Of a stretch of DNA of 64,000 bases, positions 33,503-45,292 are shown piece by piece. Position 1 is the stretch's first letter. Every line of letters begins with the position of its first letter. Both the position numbers and the translations under genes were made by a program. Location of the stretch: NCBI GenBank assembly GCA_013397435.1, contig VZRG01001499.1:1-64000 (forward strand). The letters are read 5' to 3'. Source of the stretch: Erythrocercus mccallii. Taxonomy: Eukaryota > Chordata > Aves > Passeriformes > Dicruridae. The notes under the pieces are model-generated. The model did not search any database. It was given only the letters and a program-made list of their open reading frames with translations, and was not told the origin of the DNA.

Positions 33503-36500
33503 ATTAAACACATCTCCTGGGAGACTTAGGAGCACACATCCTTTCACTTCCACGTCAGCTTTCACTTCCCACCTGAACAGCCCACAACATACTGACTGAA
33601 ACCCTCTGCCTGATAGTTTCCAAGTCTGTCTTATTTCCAAAGCCTTTTCAGAAGTTCAACATTTGCTGGAAAATTAAAGTCCTAATGACAAAGCCTGAGG
33701 AATCTGGGTAGAAGCCAAAGCAAGACAGCCTCCAAAATACACTTCTTAGAGGCACCCTTCAAGGGCAGTAATTTTTAGAGGGAGAGGTAAGTCCAAATAA
33801 GTCTGATTGCTTTTAGTGGGAGACACAAGACTTGTGTCACAGTGAGTGGCAATGGCTGGTTAGGTTTAGGCTGTGTTTAGGATGTAAAACACCAAACTGA
33901 GTTTGTGAGATGATTAGGCATACATTAGGCTGCTTGCTTGCCTTTGAAGGACCCCCATGGATGTGGGGTGCAGGAGCAGGCTTCACCAGAGTCACAATGT
34001 GTTTTAGAAGTGGGAGCACATTAGACAGCGTGTGAAAATGAAACATTCACAGCTACTTCAAAAATTGGCTTATCAGGCTCCTGACCCCCTTTATTCTTGT
34101 AAATCTTCAGCAATTGCTCCACTTTGATATTGCTCAAGCTATTTTTGATGCGCTTTTTCTCTAGTCTGAATAACTTTTTAATCTGTCTAAAAATAGATAT
34201 AATCAAATTTTCATTTTCTCCTATTTTTTTTCCCTATCAAAAAAGGAATAAAAATGCTTCTTATTCACAAAAATCATTGCTTTGTTAGCCCCACATGAAT
34301 CTTATTTATCTGCCTGTGGTCTAAGTAGCAAATATTTGTGATTGCTAGGCTTCATCTCTGCAAGGGAAGGGGAATTCTTCCAGCAGACCAATCCTAGGTG
34401 TCTTGGTCACTAGAGAGGTTCTGAGTGGAGCCACCTCAGTGGGGCTGCTAGGGCTAAATCTAGTGGACATTTTCTGTGGTCTTCTGGCTCTAGCTGCATC
34501 TATATGAAATTCAAGACACCTTGTTCACCATGGCAGAAGTAACGGTGAATTCCTCAAACTCAGAACAACTGCTTCAATCACCTGAAATTCCTAATTCAAA
34601 TAAACTTCAGTTGAAGCAGATGTTCTCCTTGCAGTCCTGCCAATATAGATCTGAAATCCTGGATTCATGTATTTTGAGATGTTCAGAACAGCAGTTAAAA
34701 ACTTGAATCTGGGCAGGGCTGCGTTGTCTTTTTCCCTGGGGAATAGCAGAGCTGGGACTGAAGCAGATGCTCCCACAACCTGACAAAGACGATAAGTATT
34801 GTGCCTTTCTCTCTCTCTCTTCATCATCTCTCTTGGTGCTAACAGCAGCAAACTGAAATGTGGTCATCTCAACCCCAGAAGCAAAACTCCTTGGAATTTC
34901 AAAGCATGTCCATCCACTCTCAGAAAATGTTTCAAATTTGGAATTTTGGGCCAGGCTCACTATCAAGAAAAGTACAGCTTGCAGACCCCATGCATTTGGG
35001 AAACCTGAGTTTTGTTGAAGGCCCATTTCTACAGGACACTGGCATAAGTTTTCTCCTTGTGTCAGATCCTCTTTCATAGGGTAGGAGCAATAGCAGTTCC
35101 CCATGGGAGGGAAGGATGAGAGGAGCACAGAAGTTCCAGAGACTTCTCTGTGAAACTTCAGATTTTGCACTCCTCTCTTCACTGCAAATACTTTGTGCTA
35201 TCTTCCTGCATAGTCTAGTGTCTTCCCGATCCCATTTAACTGCCTGTGGTTTCAACACATGTTTCTGTGGGCAGTGTCACACGAGGGAATGATATGGTCT
35301 GAAGTAAATCCTGGGACACTTGCTTTTCAGCTCAGATATCTCATTTCCTGGCAAAGCTGGCATCTGTTAGTCTCTGATATAAGCTGACTGCAAGGTTTAA
35401 CCTCCCAGCTCTGATTACTTAACCATTGACTCCTTCACCCATTCTGTTGATGCATCTCTTAGCCCTGTCTCAAGAAACCAGTACAATGCTTTCCCTCAGC
35501 TAACTATCCCAGAGATGCTTCCCTGAAAGCTTTCTGAGGAATGAGCTGGTTGGGCTCACTGCCTGTCCACCCTGACAGATGTCCATATTGCTCAAATCAC
35601 CTTCAGAAGTGGCCCAAAACTTGAGGCAAAGAAAGATATAATTAAGAGGAAACACTTGCTGTTTGTTTATTCACTACTGCTGGCTTTCTGCGTTCATCCA
35701 TTGAGCAAAATCCTAGCTTCCAGGGATTTAGGTTGCAAAACCACCCCTGACATTCATTGAAGTGGGATTTTACTTTATTTCTCCCAATTTTGTGAGGATA
35801 GATAGCAACAGAGCTCAAAACAGTACAACCTCATCCCTTCAATACAGGCTTGCAGAAATGCAGAGTGAAGATATAGGATAAATAAAAATCCCCTTCTTCT
35901 TGATTTTTTTTCCCTACTTGCATTATAAGTTAGGGATAGGCATAGACACTTGCTGTTCCTCCCTCCTGGCCACTGCAGTCACACTCCATGCTGCTGTTCT
36001 CACCTTCACTGTCCTTGCTATCTCATACAGTTAAAGATGTCCCCAGCCACTGCTGATCTAAATGCTTCTGTGAGCCTTTTTTTCCAGGGCTTCAGGATTT
36101 AGGGTTCTGCTTTAGCTAATCTCTTTACAAGCTTCTAAGACCTTGTATGTTTTGCAAGATAGGAGTATTCAGAAAATATGCCTTTTGCCACCAGCTAGCC
36201 AAGCAAGGTCACAATGGGTAATAGCTGGCAGCATACTGCTATGACCAGGGTGGGAGCCTCAGAGACACACTGAACCTTCCTAAAGAGACCAAGGGAACAC
36301 TGTCATCCCGAGAAAATCTCTGCAGTGTAAAAAACCCCTAGTTCTCTCTCCCTTCCCTTCAGCCCTGAAATTCCTTCATGGTGCTTTACATTGCTTATAC
36401 TCCAATGCAGTCATGTCAGTGATGGCAGGGAAGTACAAGGCAGAGGAGCTGTATCATTGGCACTCCCTTCCTTTTTTACCTGTTACAAACTGCCAGAGAT

Positions 36501-39206
36501 CTTTGTAGTACCTGATAGTACTTTGACTGAGGTGTCTTGAGACCTGCTGTGTGGTAAGAAGATGCTATAAACCCTTTCTGACTCACAAGACACTGGTATT
36601 GATGAGGAAAAACAAATACAGGACAGACAAAAGCACTTCTATGACATTATATAAAAGTTGTAAATGGAAGGTGAAGAAGATAATCCCCATGTCCTAACTC
36701 ATACTCAGACACATAGGCATTTTAAAAAAAATCTTGTTTTTTAGGCATTGTGTCCCCCAGAGCAAAGTTGCTCTGTGCCACCCCAGGGGGATCATTGCAC
36801 GTCTCTGCCTTTGGGACCTCATCAGGCACCTGTGACTTGTACATGTCAAAAGGTAATTTAGAAGGTCAAAACTGGGACTGTCCCAGAAGGACTGGGACGG
36901 TTACCTCTTAATGAGCTAATAATCCCTATACAGCAAGAAAGGATTTAACTAAGACATCACTGTGGCCAAATGGAAATGTGCCCATTGGCATGTATCAAAA
37001 TGGGAGGGAAAGAGAAAGAAATTAATTGAAAATGAAAAGCGTTAAGAGAAATTCTGGAAGGTGATAAGGGTGCTGCTTCATGCAGAGGTCTGACAAGGGA
37101 CCTGAGGGCATCCTGTTGTGATGATTGGGGATCCCATTAGGTGGACTGGAAAAGGTGGCAGAGAGTTTGCAACAGGACACAGAGGCAGTGGCCTGCCTAC
37201 CCCTCCCAGCTGGACTGGGAGCTCTGCCAGCCTGTGGGAGCAGGGTTGTATTTGTCCACATGCAACTCACCCTGGAAAAGGTGGAGGGGCTCCCTGGAGG
37301 GATTCCTGTAGGTAGCAGTGGGGTGGGAGAATTTTGTGCATGTGACAGCCATAGTCTGGTTAGTAAAATCTTTGCTTTGCTGGTAATCACAATGAGCTGG
37401 GGCCCTCCAGCTGTGACTCAGAACTATTCCAGTCATGCTGAACAAAAGAAGCACACACAGAGCCCTGGTGACAGTGCTGCCTGCAGTGGGCTCCTGCTCA
37501 TCTTCTCTTCTGCAGGACCTGAGAACAAGAAGGGGTCTGGTACTCGTCTGGTGCTGGGACCTTCAACTTTTTTTTGATGTATAAAGGCCTAAAATACACT
37601 ATGGTGTCAGTGCAGATGCCAGCACAGAAATTTTAAGCTGACTGATGAGAGGTCTTTTTTTTTTTTTTTTCCCCAGGTACCTCTGATGCATCCTACTTCA
37701 GAAAAACCACCACATCATTTCACTGCCACTCTGCCCTGTTTAATGCCACTTTCTTCTGCTGAGATACCACAACTGATGAGTTAAAGCAGTTGCCCCGAGA
37801 CAGTGGCACAATCTCCCCTCGAGGGGAAAGGTGTGGGTGAAAGGTGTGGGTAGGTGCTTCACAAGGGCCACGAAGTGGCTGTGGGTAGGAGATAGATGTT
37901 CAAGTTTTCCACAGTCACAGGCTTCCCACGGGGCTTTGAAAAAACCTTTCCATGCCTCAGTTCTCCATGTCAGCTGTGCCAGCAGGGTCCAGGGATGATA
38001 AGATAGACAGACTCAGAGGGATTAGTGCTTTAGGCAGGCAGGGAGCCTGGGCCAGGTCTGGGCTCCCAAAGGTTTTGGCATCATGGAGAGCTGGAGAAGG
38101 AGGTGCAACTGCTGCTGACCATGTTTTCAGGAGAGCTCGCTCAGAAACCAGGCCAGGTATGTTCCTGCGAGAGGTGCTGAGATCTCTGTGAAAGTCCAGT
38201 GATTCACAGCCAAGCCGTGAGCCAGTGTGAAACTTTGGCCCAAAGATGGTGCCCCAAGAACTGGGGTTTGAATGATGCAGACTGAGCTCTGACCCAGGGA
38301 CTTGAGCAATTACAAATAATGTCATAATAATTTAATCATTATTAATAAAGTAAAGGAAATAAACCATATGATCTGAAGCAGTATGTTCCCTTCTGAAAAA
38401 CCTCAGGGCACATACAGCCCAGCCATTTCCATCAGTCCCCTGCCTTTTTCTTAGAGGAGATGGGATCACTGGACTCTTGCCCAGCCTTGCCCATGACTGG
38501 TATGTCCAAACATGTGTCCATGTGTCTGTCTGCATGCACCCATGCATGCCTGCATTAACCACTGGCACTCCTTCCACCCAGTTCTGCGGGGCCAGACTCT
38601 AAAAGAAGGATCCCACACAGAGCACACCCATTTGGGGTGGACAGATCTGGGGTAACACCTGCACCTCAGGTTTCTCCTAGCCATGAGAGCATCAGCATAT
38701 TTAATATCATCTTGATGATTGGAGGGGTGTTTAATTTAGTGGCGTGGCGCCTGCTGTTGCTGACGGAGCTGTTCCCAGCAGATTTACACCTGTTTCAGTG
38801 GAGTGGCTGCTCAGCTCTCCTCTGCTCCCAGCCTCTTGTGCTGCCCCTCAGAAACTTCCTCCTCCGCTGCCTGGACAGTGATGCCTGTTGGGACACAGCT
38901 GACAGGCTGGGAAGCGCTGGGGTGAGCTCACTGTGCCACCAGGAACCTCATTCCTTTTGAATGATGAGCCACACAAGCTTAGCACGCTCCTTAATTTTGT
39001 AAGGAGACAGAGAGGATTTGCTGCTCTTGAATTTCTGCTCCATTTTTACCTTCTTCTTCTCCTCCAACTGTGTTTTATACTGTCTGGGATGGCCCTGAGT
39101 CTCTCTAAAAAGTTCATCAGGCACTTGCATTTCTGGGGTGAATAAGTTTCCAGGCAGTCCAGATGTCTTCCAGGCAGCCCATTATGCATGCTCTGGGCAT
39201 GCTTTT
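33503..39206. other. Intergenic, no recognised gene
   Basis: About 5.7 kb with no coding exon, RNA gene or clear transposon seen. It contains a T17 run (37654-37670) and scattered A/T-rich patches. Confidence 0.6.
37654..37670. repeat. T17 homopolymer
   Basis: An uninterrupted run of T followed by ccccaggt, which mimics a splice acceptor. No exon is recognised downstream. Confidence 0.9.
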
Positions 39207-39243
39207 TTCTTTTCTTTTTTTTTTCTTTTCTTTTTTTTTTTTT
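39203..39243. repeat. T-rich low-complexity tract
   Basis: Runs of T interrupted by single C. Confidence 0.9.
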
Positions 39244-39422
39244 CTGCCAGGCAAATTTTGCAAATTTTTTAAATTCTTCTATGTGAATAAGTTCTACTGG
39301 CAGCAAACCCACCATGGATATTGGTATGTAGCTGGGATACAGTTACACAGTGTTCCCAAGAATTCAGAAGTAATGGTTCAAGCATCCCTTTCCCTTGGAT
39401 CATTAAGTCAGCCTAGAAATAT

Positions 39423-39920
39423 GGAGATCTGAAAAGTGTCCTCCTTGTGACATCTTTATCTGGCAATTTCAGGGTGCCTCTGCTCAAGTTTTTACCTGCA
39501 GTCACAGAAGAGAGAAAAGCTTCTCTACTAAAGCATCTCTGTTTGAAAATCAAAGTGGAAATGTTTGGGTAATAGCATGAAACCTGTCATGAAGAACCAC
39601 AGAAGGATCTGAAAATCACAAACTGTGGGATGATACAGTGGAAGTTCAGCAAAAACTTGGAGACCTTGCCCCGCTCCTTAGGCATGGCTGAAAACTGCTG
39701 CTGAAGCTGATGGTGGGAAGAGGCATTTAATAGAATCAGAGTCATAGAGTAGTTTGGGTTGGAAAGGACCTTAAAGACCATCTGGTTCCAACCCCCTGTC
39801 GTGGGCAGGGGCACCCTCCACTAGACCAGGTTGCTCAGAGCCCCATCCAGCCTGGCTTTGAGCTCTTCCAGAGATGGTGTATCTAGAGCTTCTCTGGGCA
39901 ACCTGTTCCAGTACCTCACC
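39423..39920. repeat. Duplicated block, copy A (contains CR1 3' end)
   Basis: This block matches 43751-44225 in the same orientation. It comprises about 300 bp of unrecognised sequence followed by a reverse-oriented CR1. The CR1 junction (ggcatttaatagaatcagag) is identical in both copies, so the CR1 was present before the copies arose. Copy A has 19 bp near 39660 that copy B lacks. Confidence 0.88.
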
Positions 39921-40033
39921 ACCCTCAGAGAAAAGAATTTCTTCTTAATATTTAAACCTACTCTCCTTCAGTTTAAAGCCACTATCCCTTGTCCTATCAC
40001 TACATGCCTTTGTAAAAAATCTCTGCCTTATTG
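39727..40033 (-). repeat. CR1 LINE 3' fragment
   Basis: The reverse CR1 tail and 3' region: gtttgggttggaaaggacct, gcaccctccactagaccagg and ggcaacctgttccagtacct, continuing to a cagtttaaagcc-like block. It is longer than its relative in copy B, which is cut at 44225. Confidence 0.93.
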
Positions 40034-40252
40034 CAAAAATGTCTCTGCCATACTGAAAATCAGCCACTACCCACAATTCATGTGATTAGCAGAAACATTT
40101 GGGCAGCAGAAACATTTTGCAGCTTCTTCTGAATCTTTTTGTCCTCTCCTTAGAAATGGCCAACCACTCTTGAAGAAACATTGGCTTGCCTTGGTGAAGA
40201 GTCTGTTCATCCTGGGACAGAGCACTGGCCCATTGGCTGTGTCTGCTGTGGG

Positions 40253-40280
40253 AGGCTGGGAAGCAGAGGCTGGGAAGCAG
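40253..40280. repeat. Tandem duplication of a 14-bp unit
   Basis: The unit aggctgggaagcag occurs twice in a row, followed by a partial third copy. Confidence 0.9.
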
Positions 40281-40772
40281 AGGCTCCACCTGGATGGATG
40301 CTGAGAGGAGCCCTACTAGAAGAAAGATACCTCAGCAGCAGCCTCCTGCACCAGCTCTGTGATGAGAAAGAAAGAAAAAAAAGCCCAACACCCCAAAAAC
40401 ATGCAGCCAATGCTTTCCTGGAGGAAAAAGTAGTATCTGTGTTTCTCCAAGCCTGGGACTAGCAGGGTGTTATGCCAGAGCATGGTTTGGCTTTTCTTTC
40501 TAACCTGAGGTTCCTAGTTAAGTACCACCTGGCAGCATCCCTGAGCTGCAGCCTGGGTCATGGCTTCCATAAAGGGCTGCTGGGTTCACTCTTATTTATA
40601 ACGCTTGCCCCTGGCACAGCATGTCAGCTTGCAGAAGTCAGCTCTCCCCCGGGAGCAGGGAGTCATTCCACAGGCTGTGCTCCTGTTTCCATTCCTGCCT
40701 GCCAAGGGGCCTCCCACCCCCTGGCAGATGGGACCTGGGGGTGGCTGGCTGAGGGGCATGGCAGAACAGTCA

Positions 40773-40850
40773 GTTTCAGAGTCTCATCTGCACCACTAGA
40801 GGAAGAGTCCTGTTTCTTCAGCAGCAAAGGAGGTGAACACTCCTGGGACT
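40773..40850. repeat. Short interspersed repeat, copy 2
   Basis: The relative of 32372-32447, sharing gcaccactagaggaa, gtcctgtttc and cagcaaaggaggtgaacact. It has the same orientation, 8.4 kb away. The flanks do not match. Confidence 0.85.
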
Positions 40851-42040
40851 TTACCTCCCAGGGTAAAGAGCAGGAGGAAAGAGGGTGCACAGGAGATACA
40901 GTGCCTGGTTTCTAGTGTAAACTCTAGGAAGTAGGTGTATGGCTTTCTCTAGTGTTCCAGGGAAAGCGGGAACCACTACAACAGCCTGTAGGAGACAGGT
41001 TGTCTGCAGGCAGGTGAAGAGTTTGCTTCTTCAGGTTCATTTTAACAGGTACTGTGGGTAAGGGGGATCACAAAAACTAAGGCGTGGCTCCAGGTTGGTC
41101 CCTTCTCCTCTGGGCCCATCAAAGATGGCTTCAGACTGACTTTTAGAGCTGCCAACTGTACCACATGGTACACTCCAAATGGAATTGTACCAAAGAGAAG
41201 ATCAGACCACCAGACGCCAGCCTGTGGCCAACATTCGGACATTTTTCATGGCTTGGCAGCAAGCCATGACACTGCTCTTAACAGGTCTCTTGCTGGGTGC
41301 TGTGGTCCTAGTGAATGCTGGAGATCCCTGAGTGAGGGACATTTTGATGGGTAGGAGACAAAAGCCAGCTTGGAGGATGTGGCAGGTTTTAGAAGTCAGG
41401 CTGTACGTTGATGGTGTTCTTCATCCTCTTGTGTCTCAGAGCACGTGCGTGGGGTGAGGGACTAGCACTGCCAGCTCGGCTCTTCCGCCTCTCAGGAGCC
41501 ACACGTCACAGCTGTGTGTAGCACCCGCACGCTGATGGCTGCAACTAAGCTCCTACAAAGCTCCCTGGATTAGCAGGTGGGGATATACAGGGCAGGGATG
41601 CAGTAATTTGAGCTGGAGTAGTTAGTGCAGTCAGGCAAATGTCATATGTAAAAAGAGGATCTAAAATGATCTAGCACAGCAGTTTGTGCTCAGTTCTTAC
41701 TGGCCAGTAGCAGAAACCAAGATAGCTTTATTTTAGTAAATATAACTGATACCCGTTTATCCTTGGTCAATGTATTTTTCTTGTTGGGTTGTTTTATTTT
41801 CCTTTTTTTTTTACTATGTGTTTTTTTCCTTTCTTTCCATTTCAATCCAGTACAGAGGGAAAGATTTCCAGGAGGATTACAGAGCTTTCATTATGCTCTC
41901 TGGGATGTTTTGATAAAGGTACAAATACGCACCTCACCATAAAGTGGAGGTTTCCTGGACTACTTATATTACTATTTTGCCAGAGTTAAAGCCTGCAGAT
42001 TTAAGAACACAGTACCATTTTAAAGACCAATTTCAAGCTG
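40851..42040. other. Intergenic, no recognised feature
   Basis: No coding exon or clear transposon is seen. A T-rich patch lies near 41795-41840. Confidence 0.55.
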
Positions 42041-42620
42041 CAGTCATTTCGTGATCATTATTGCATTTGCATGTAGCAAATTTTTGGGGGTTTAAACGGC
42101 CAATTAGATACTTAAGACTAGTCCTGCGAAGCTGTCAAACTGGAATGGTTTTTTCTGCTCCTAGAGTTTGTTCTGACTGCTATTTGTCCAGATCAGACCG
42201 ACAGAGGAGAGATTTAGGCAGCTAAATGAATCAGAACAGGGCCTGAGTCACTGATGCGTTAAATTTTTTCAAATCTGACGAAGACCCTGAGTATTTAAGA
42301 TTTAAGTTAGTTCTTTCGACTTCCATGTGTTGTGATCATATACAGAACTATGTGGCTGAACAGCATCATTTATCCTGACAGTGTCAACCCAAATAACTGC
42401 ACATGCTTAAAAGGGGAAGACTACCCAGCAATCATCTCAGGCAGGCTTTCAATTACATTAATTGAGGTGCTAATTGGAAAAACCCAGCTAAAACTCTCCA
42501 GTGGCAGAAAGAACAGATCCTGCAACATAAAGGACTTTAAAAGTGTGTTTTAATTTGAGAGAATGGTTTGGAGTGAAAGTATGTCTTCAAAGACGTTTCG
42601 AACTGCAATATTTTATTTTT
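42041..42620. promoter_or_regulatory. Candidate conserved non-coding element
   Basis: This repeat-free, A/T-leaning stretch carries an octamer word (42065-42072), homeodomain-type caattaga (42101-42108), an exact AP-1 site TGAGTCA (42244-42250) and a dense TAAT cluster (caattacattaattg at 42450-42464 and taattg at 42471-42476). The motif density suggests a distal enhancer. No conservation data are available here. Confidence 0.3.
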
Positions 42621-42707
42621 ATCTAAAATTCCCTTCCTGTACCTAAGCTGTGTCTCAGATGAGAGCTGGGAGACCACTGTTTGAGGATCAGGAACTAACA
42701 TGCACAT

Positions 42708-42730
42708 ACACACACACACACACACACACA
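42708..42730. repeat. (AC)n microsatellite
   Basis: A run of alternating A and C, 23 bp long, preceded by a tgcacat variant. Confidence 0.97.
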
Positions 42731-43686
42731 TTTACTGGAAACATTTTGAAGGAAACCTGGGGAGCCTGATACTCAGGAAGAGGTTGCAGGAGCGGCCAAA
42801 CCTGCCCAGAGTTATCCAGCCCAGAGAGATTTCACTTATTAAACTCTAGTGAACCAAACACTATGACCAGTTGCTGTCTTACAGCTATCCAATGACAGTA
42901 ACTTGGCTTTTTTTTTGGCCTGTAAATTACTGTACACAGGTGGGGAATTTATTAGCATAAGTAAAATTAGGAAGCAGCACTCCATCTATCTCCCCACTGA
43001 CACTGACAGGCTGTGAGATGTTGACCTTCTCTGAAGTGTTAGTCTGGATGGCCCCGAACCCAGCAAAAACACTTAGGCCTGTGCTTAATTTTGCATCCCA
43101 TTAGGTCTGCCCTTGTGCTAGAAGTTAAGTATGTGGGTCACTGTTTTCCTGGATCAGAGCCCAACTCCTGAAGGTCCTTCAAGATTTAGCTAGATAGAGC
43201 TTCTTAAATGATATGATGCAATTAATGTAATGGGATTCTGCTCTCTTTTCTGTTGGTGGCTGATTTGTGATGAGGAGGCTGGGCTGCACAGAAGTATACA
43301 GCCAGCATCAACAGTTTCTCACAAGCTATCAACTATAAACACATTAATAATTTTTAATTATCAAAGTCTCTGGGAGATCAGCCTCTTTGTAGCTGATCAA
43401 GGTTGTTCCTCCTTGCAGATCCAGCACCCACATGCCAAGGTCTAAATTAAGAGCCAAACTCTGAAGCTCAAAAGTGACTTTTCCTTAGCTAGGAGCTGTC
43501 ACAAGACTGAGACCAGCTACTGCAGGATGGTCGGGTCTTCAGACTGAGCTGGTGGCTCTTGAGTCTCCTTGGTGGTGGGGTACAGCCCCTTGTATCCCAT
43601 GTGCGGTGGTGTGCGTGGCATGGCAGGAGACAAGGATTGATCTTTCTTTCCATCTCCTCTGACACAGGCAAAGGAGGCGACCATGA
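42731..43686. other. Intergenic, no recognised feature
   Basis: Nothing recognised. Confidence 0.5.
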
Positions 43687-43691
43687 CCTAG

Positions 43692-43750
43692 AACCATAGA
43701 ATCACAGAATGTTTTGGGTTAGAAGGAACCTTAAAGATCATCGAGGTTCT
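43692..43750 (-). repeat. Short CR1 3' tail fragment
   Basis: accatagaatcacagaatgt followed by gggttagaaggaacctt is a reverse CR1 tail of about 60 bp. It abuts the start of duplicated copy B. Confidence 0.85.
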
Positions 43751-44225
43751 AGGGATCTGAGAAGCATCTTGCTCATGATATTTGTCCAGCATGGCAGCTT
43801 CAGGGTGCCTCTGCTCAAGTTTTTGCCTGCAGTCACAGAAGAGAGAAAAGCTTCTTTATTAAAGCATGTCTGTTCAAAAACGAAAATGGAAATGTTTGGG
43901 TAATAGCATGAAACCTGCCATGAAGAGCCACGTAAGGATCTGAAAATCACAAACTGTAGGGTGATATGGTGGAAGCTTAGCAAAAACTTGGAGGCATGGC
44001 TGAAAACTGCTGCTGAAGCTGATGGTGGGAAGAGGCATTTAATAGAATCAGAGTCATAGAGTAGTTTGGGTTGGAAAGGACCTTAAAGACCATCTGGTTC
44101 CAACCCCCTGTCGTGGGCAGGGTCACCCTCCACTAGACCAGGTTGCTCAGAGCCCCATCCAGCCTGGCTTTGAGCTCCTCCAGAGATGGGGCACCTAGAG
44201 CTTCTCTGGGCAACCTGTTCCAGCG
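43751..44225. repeat. Duplicated block, copy B (contains CR1 3' end)
   Basis: The relative of 39423-39920. By eye the left part (to about 44000) is near 90 percent identical, while the right part, including the reverse CR1 at 44045-44225, is near 97 percent. Similarity stops abruptly at ttccag (44225), where CpG-rich DNA begins. Confidence 0.88.
44045..44225 (-). repeat. CR1 LINE 3' fragment
   Basis: The same CR1 as in copy A (gtttgggttggaaaggacct onward), truncated at 44225. Confidence 0.92.
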
Positions 44226-44328
44226 GTGTGTTTTCGAGACCCTCAGCTTTTCCTCAGCTTTAGATCCCTGTGTGCAGCCAGTCCCTGCTCTCCGCCTCCC
44301 CGGCCCGCGGCCGCCGCCTCACGGGGAG

Positions 44329-44343
44329 CCGCCAGGTGGCGCT
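44329..44343 (+). promoter_or_regulatory. CTCF-like motif
   Basis: ccgccaggtggcgct matches the core consensus CCASYAGRKGGCRSY at 14 of 15 positions, with G in place of A at position 3. It lies within the CpG-rich block. Confidence 0.5.
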
Positions 44344-44437
44344 GCCGCCCCGCGCGTGGCGCCGCGCGCCGCGCCCGCCACGTCCCGGCAGCCGCGCGCG
44401 GGGCGTGAGGGGCGTCCCGGGGGGGGAACGCGGGGAC

Positions 44438-44519
44438 AGCCCGAGGGACCAGGGAGAGCCCGAGGGACCAGGGAGAGCCTGAGGGACCAGGGAGAGCCCG
44501 AGGGACCACGGAGAGCCCG
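44438..44519. repeat. 19-bp minisatellite, about 4.3 units
   Basis: The unit agcccgagggaccagggag is repeated four times with two single-base changes, then a partial unit. Confidence 0.95.
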
Positions 44520-44680
44520 CCATGGGACACAGGGCAAGCCGTGCCTGATGCCGCCGGTGCCGAGCCGTGGCCTGCCTCACCCGCTCAGCTTCGTGGCCCC
44601 TGCGCAGCCCCGTTCAGAGAGCGGGTCCGGCTCTAGAAGCGCCTTTGCTGTGCTGCGCTGGTGGTGCCAGCAGCCTGCGC

Positions 44681-45292
44681 TTATGGCCAAGAAGTCCAGC
44701 AGTATCCTGGGGTGCTTTAGGAAGAGCAATGCCGGCGGGTCGAGGGGGGTGATCCTATCCCTCTGCTGAGCCCTGGCGAGGCTGCATCTGCAGTGCTGTG
44801 TCCAATTCTGGGCTCTTCAGGACAAGAGAGACATGGACCTCCTGGAGCGGGTCCAGTGGAAAGTTGATTAGATGATTAAGCGACTGGGAGCATCTGCCTT
44901 GTAAAGAATGGCTGAGGGAGCTGCACCTGTTCAGCCTCAAGAAGAGAACAGAGAGAGAACCTCATCAATATATTCAAATATCAGAAGGGAGAATGCCAAG
45001 AAGATGGAGCCAAACTCCTGTCGGTAGTGCCCAGCAACAGGACAAAGGGCAACAGGCAGAAACTGGAACACAGTGCCTGAACACGAGAAAGAACTTCTTT
45101 ATGGTACAGGTTACTGAGCACTGGCACAGATTGCCCAAAGAGGATGTGGAATGTCCTCCCATGGCAATATTCAAGAACTGCCTGGACACGATCCTGTCCA
45201 GTGTGCTTCCCACTCTACTTGAGTGGGGAGGTTGCACCAGATTATCTGCAGAGATCCCTTCCAGCCTTACATATTATGAAATTCTGTGGTTT
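44681..45292 (+). repeat. CR1 LINE fragment with end of ORF2 and 3' UTR
   Basis: The longest young-looking CR1 here. The plus strand begins in the C-terminus of the reverse-transcriptase ORF (an ILGCFRKSNAGGSRGVIL-like stretch), continues through ggacctcctggagcgggtcc and gagcactggcacagattgcc, and ends with tgaaattctgtgg. Frameshifts and stops show it is inactive. Confidence 0.92.

Larger units (their letters stand above)
44226..44680. promoter_or_regulatory. Isolated intergenic CpG-rich block
   Basis: Very high GC and dense CpG, for example gcggccgccgcc and gcgcgccgcgcccgcc, flanked on both sides by CR1 sequence. It contains a CTCF-like motif and a 19-bp minisatellite. A long chance open frame crosses it but joins CR1 antisense sequence to CpG DNA, so it is not a gene. 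It could be a CpG-island promoter of an unannotated RNA, an insulator, or GC-rich repeat DNA. Confidence 0.5.

Noticed and set aside
37654..37680. Pyrimidine tract plus ccccaggt as a splice acceptor
   Set aside because: No coding or conserved exon follows. A T run with AG is expected by chance.
43687..43752. 9-bp inverted repeat cctagaacc/ggttctagg flanking a CR1 tail, possible MITE ends
   Set aside because: The right arm lies within or next to normal CR1-derived sequence and no target-site duplication is visible. It is probably coincidence.
44143..44769. A 208-codon open frame on the plus strand
   Set aside because: It runs through reverse CR1, then CpG-rich minisatellite DNA, then forward CR1. 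The frame is open because of GC richness, not selection, and no protein family is recognised.
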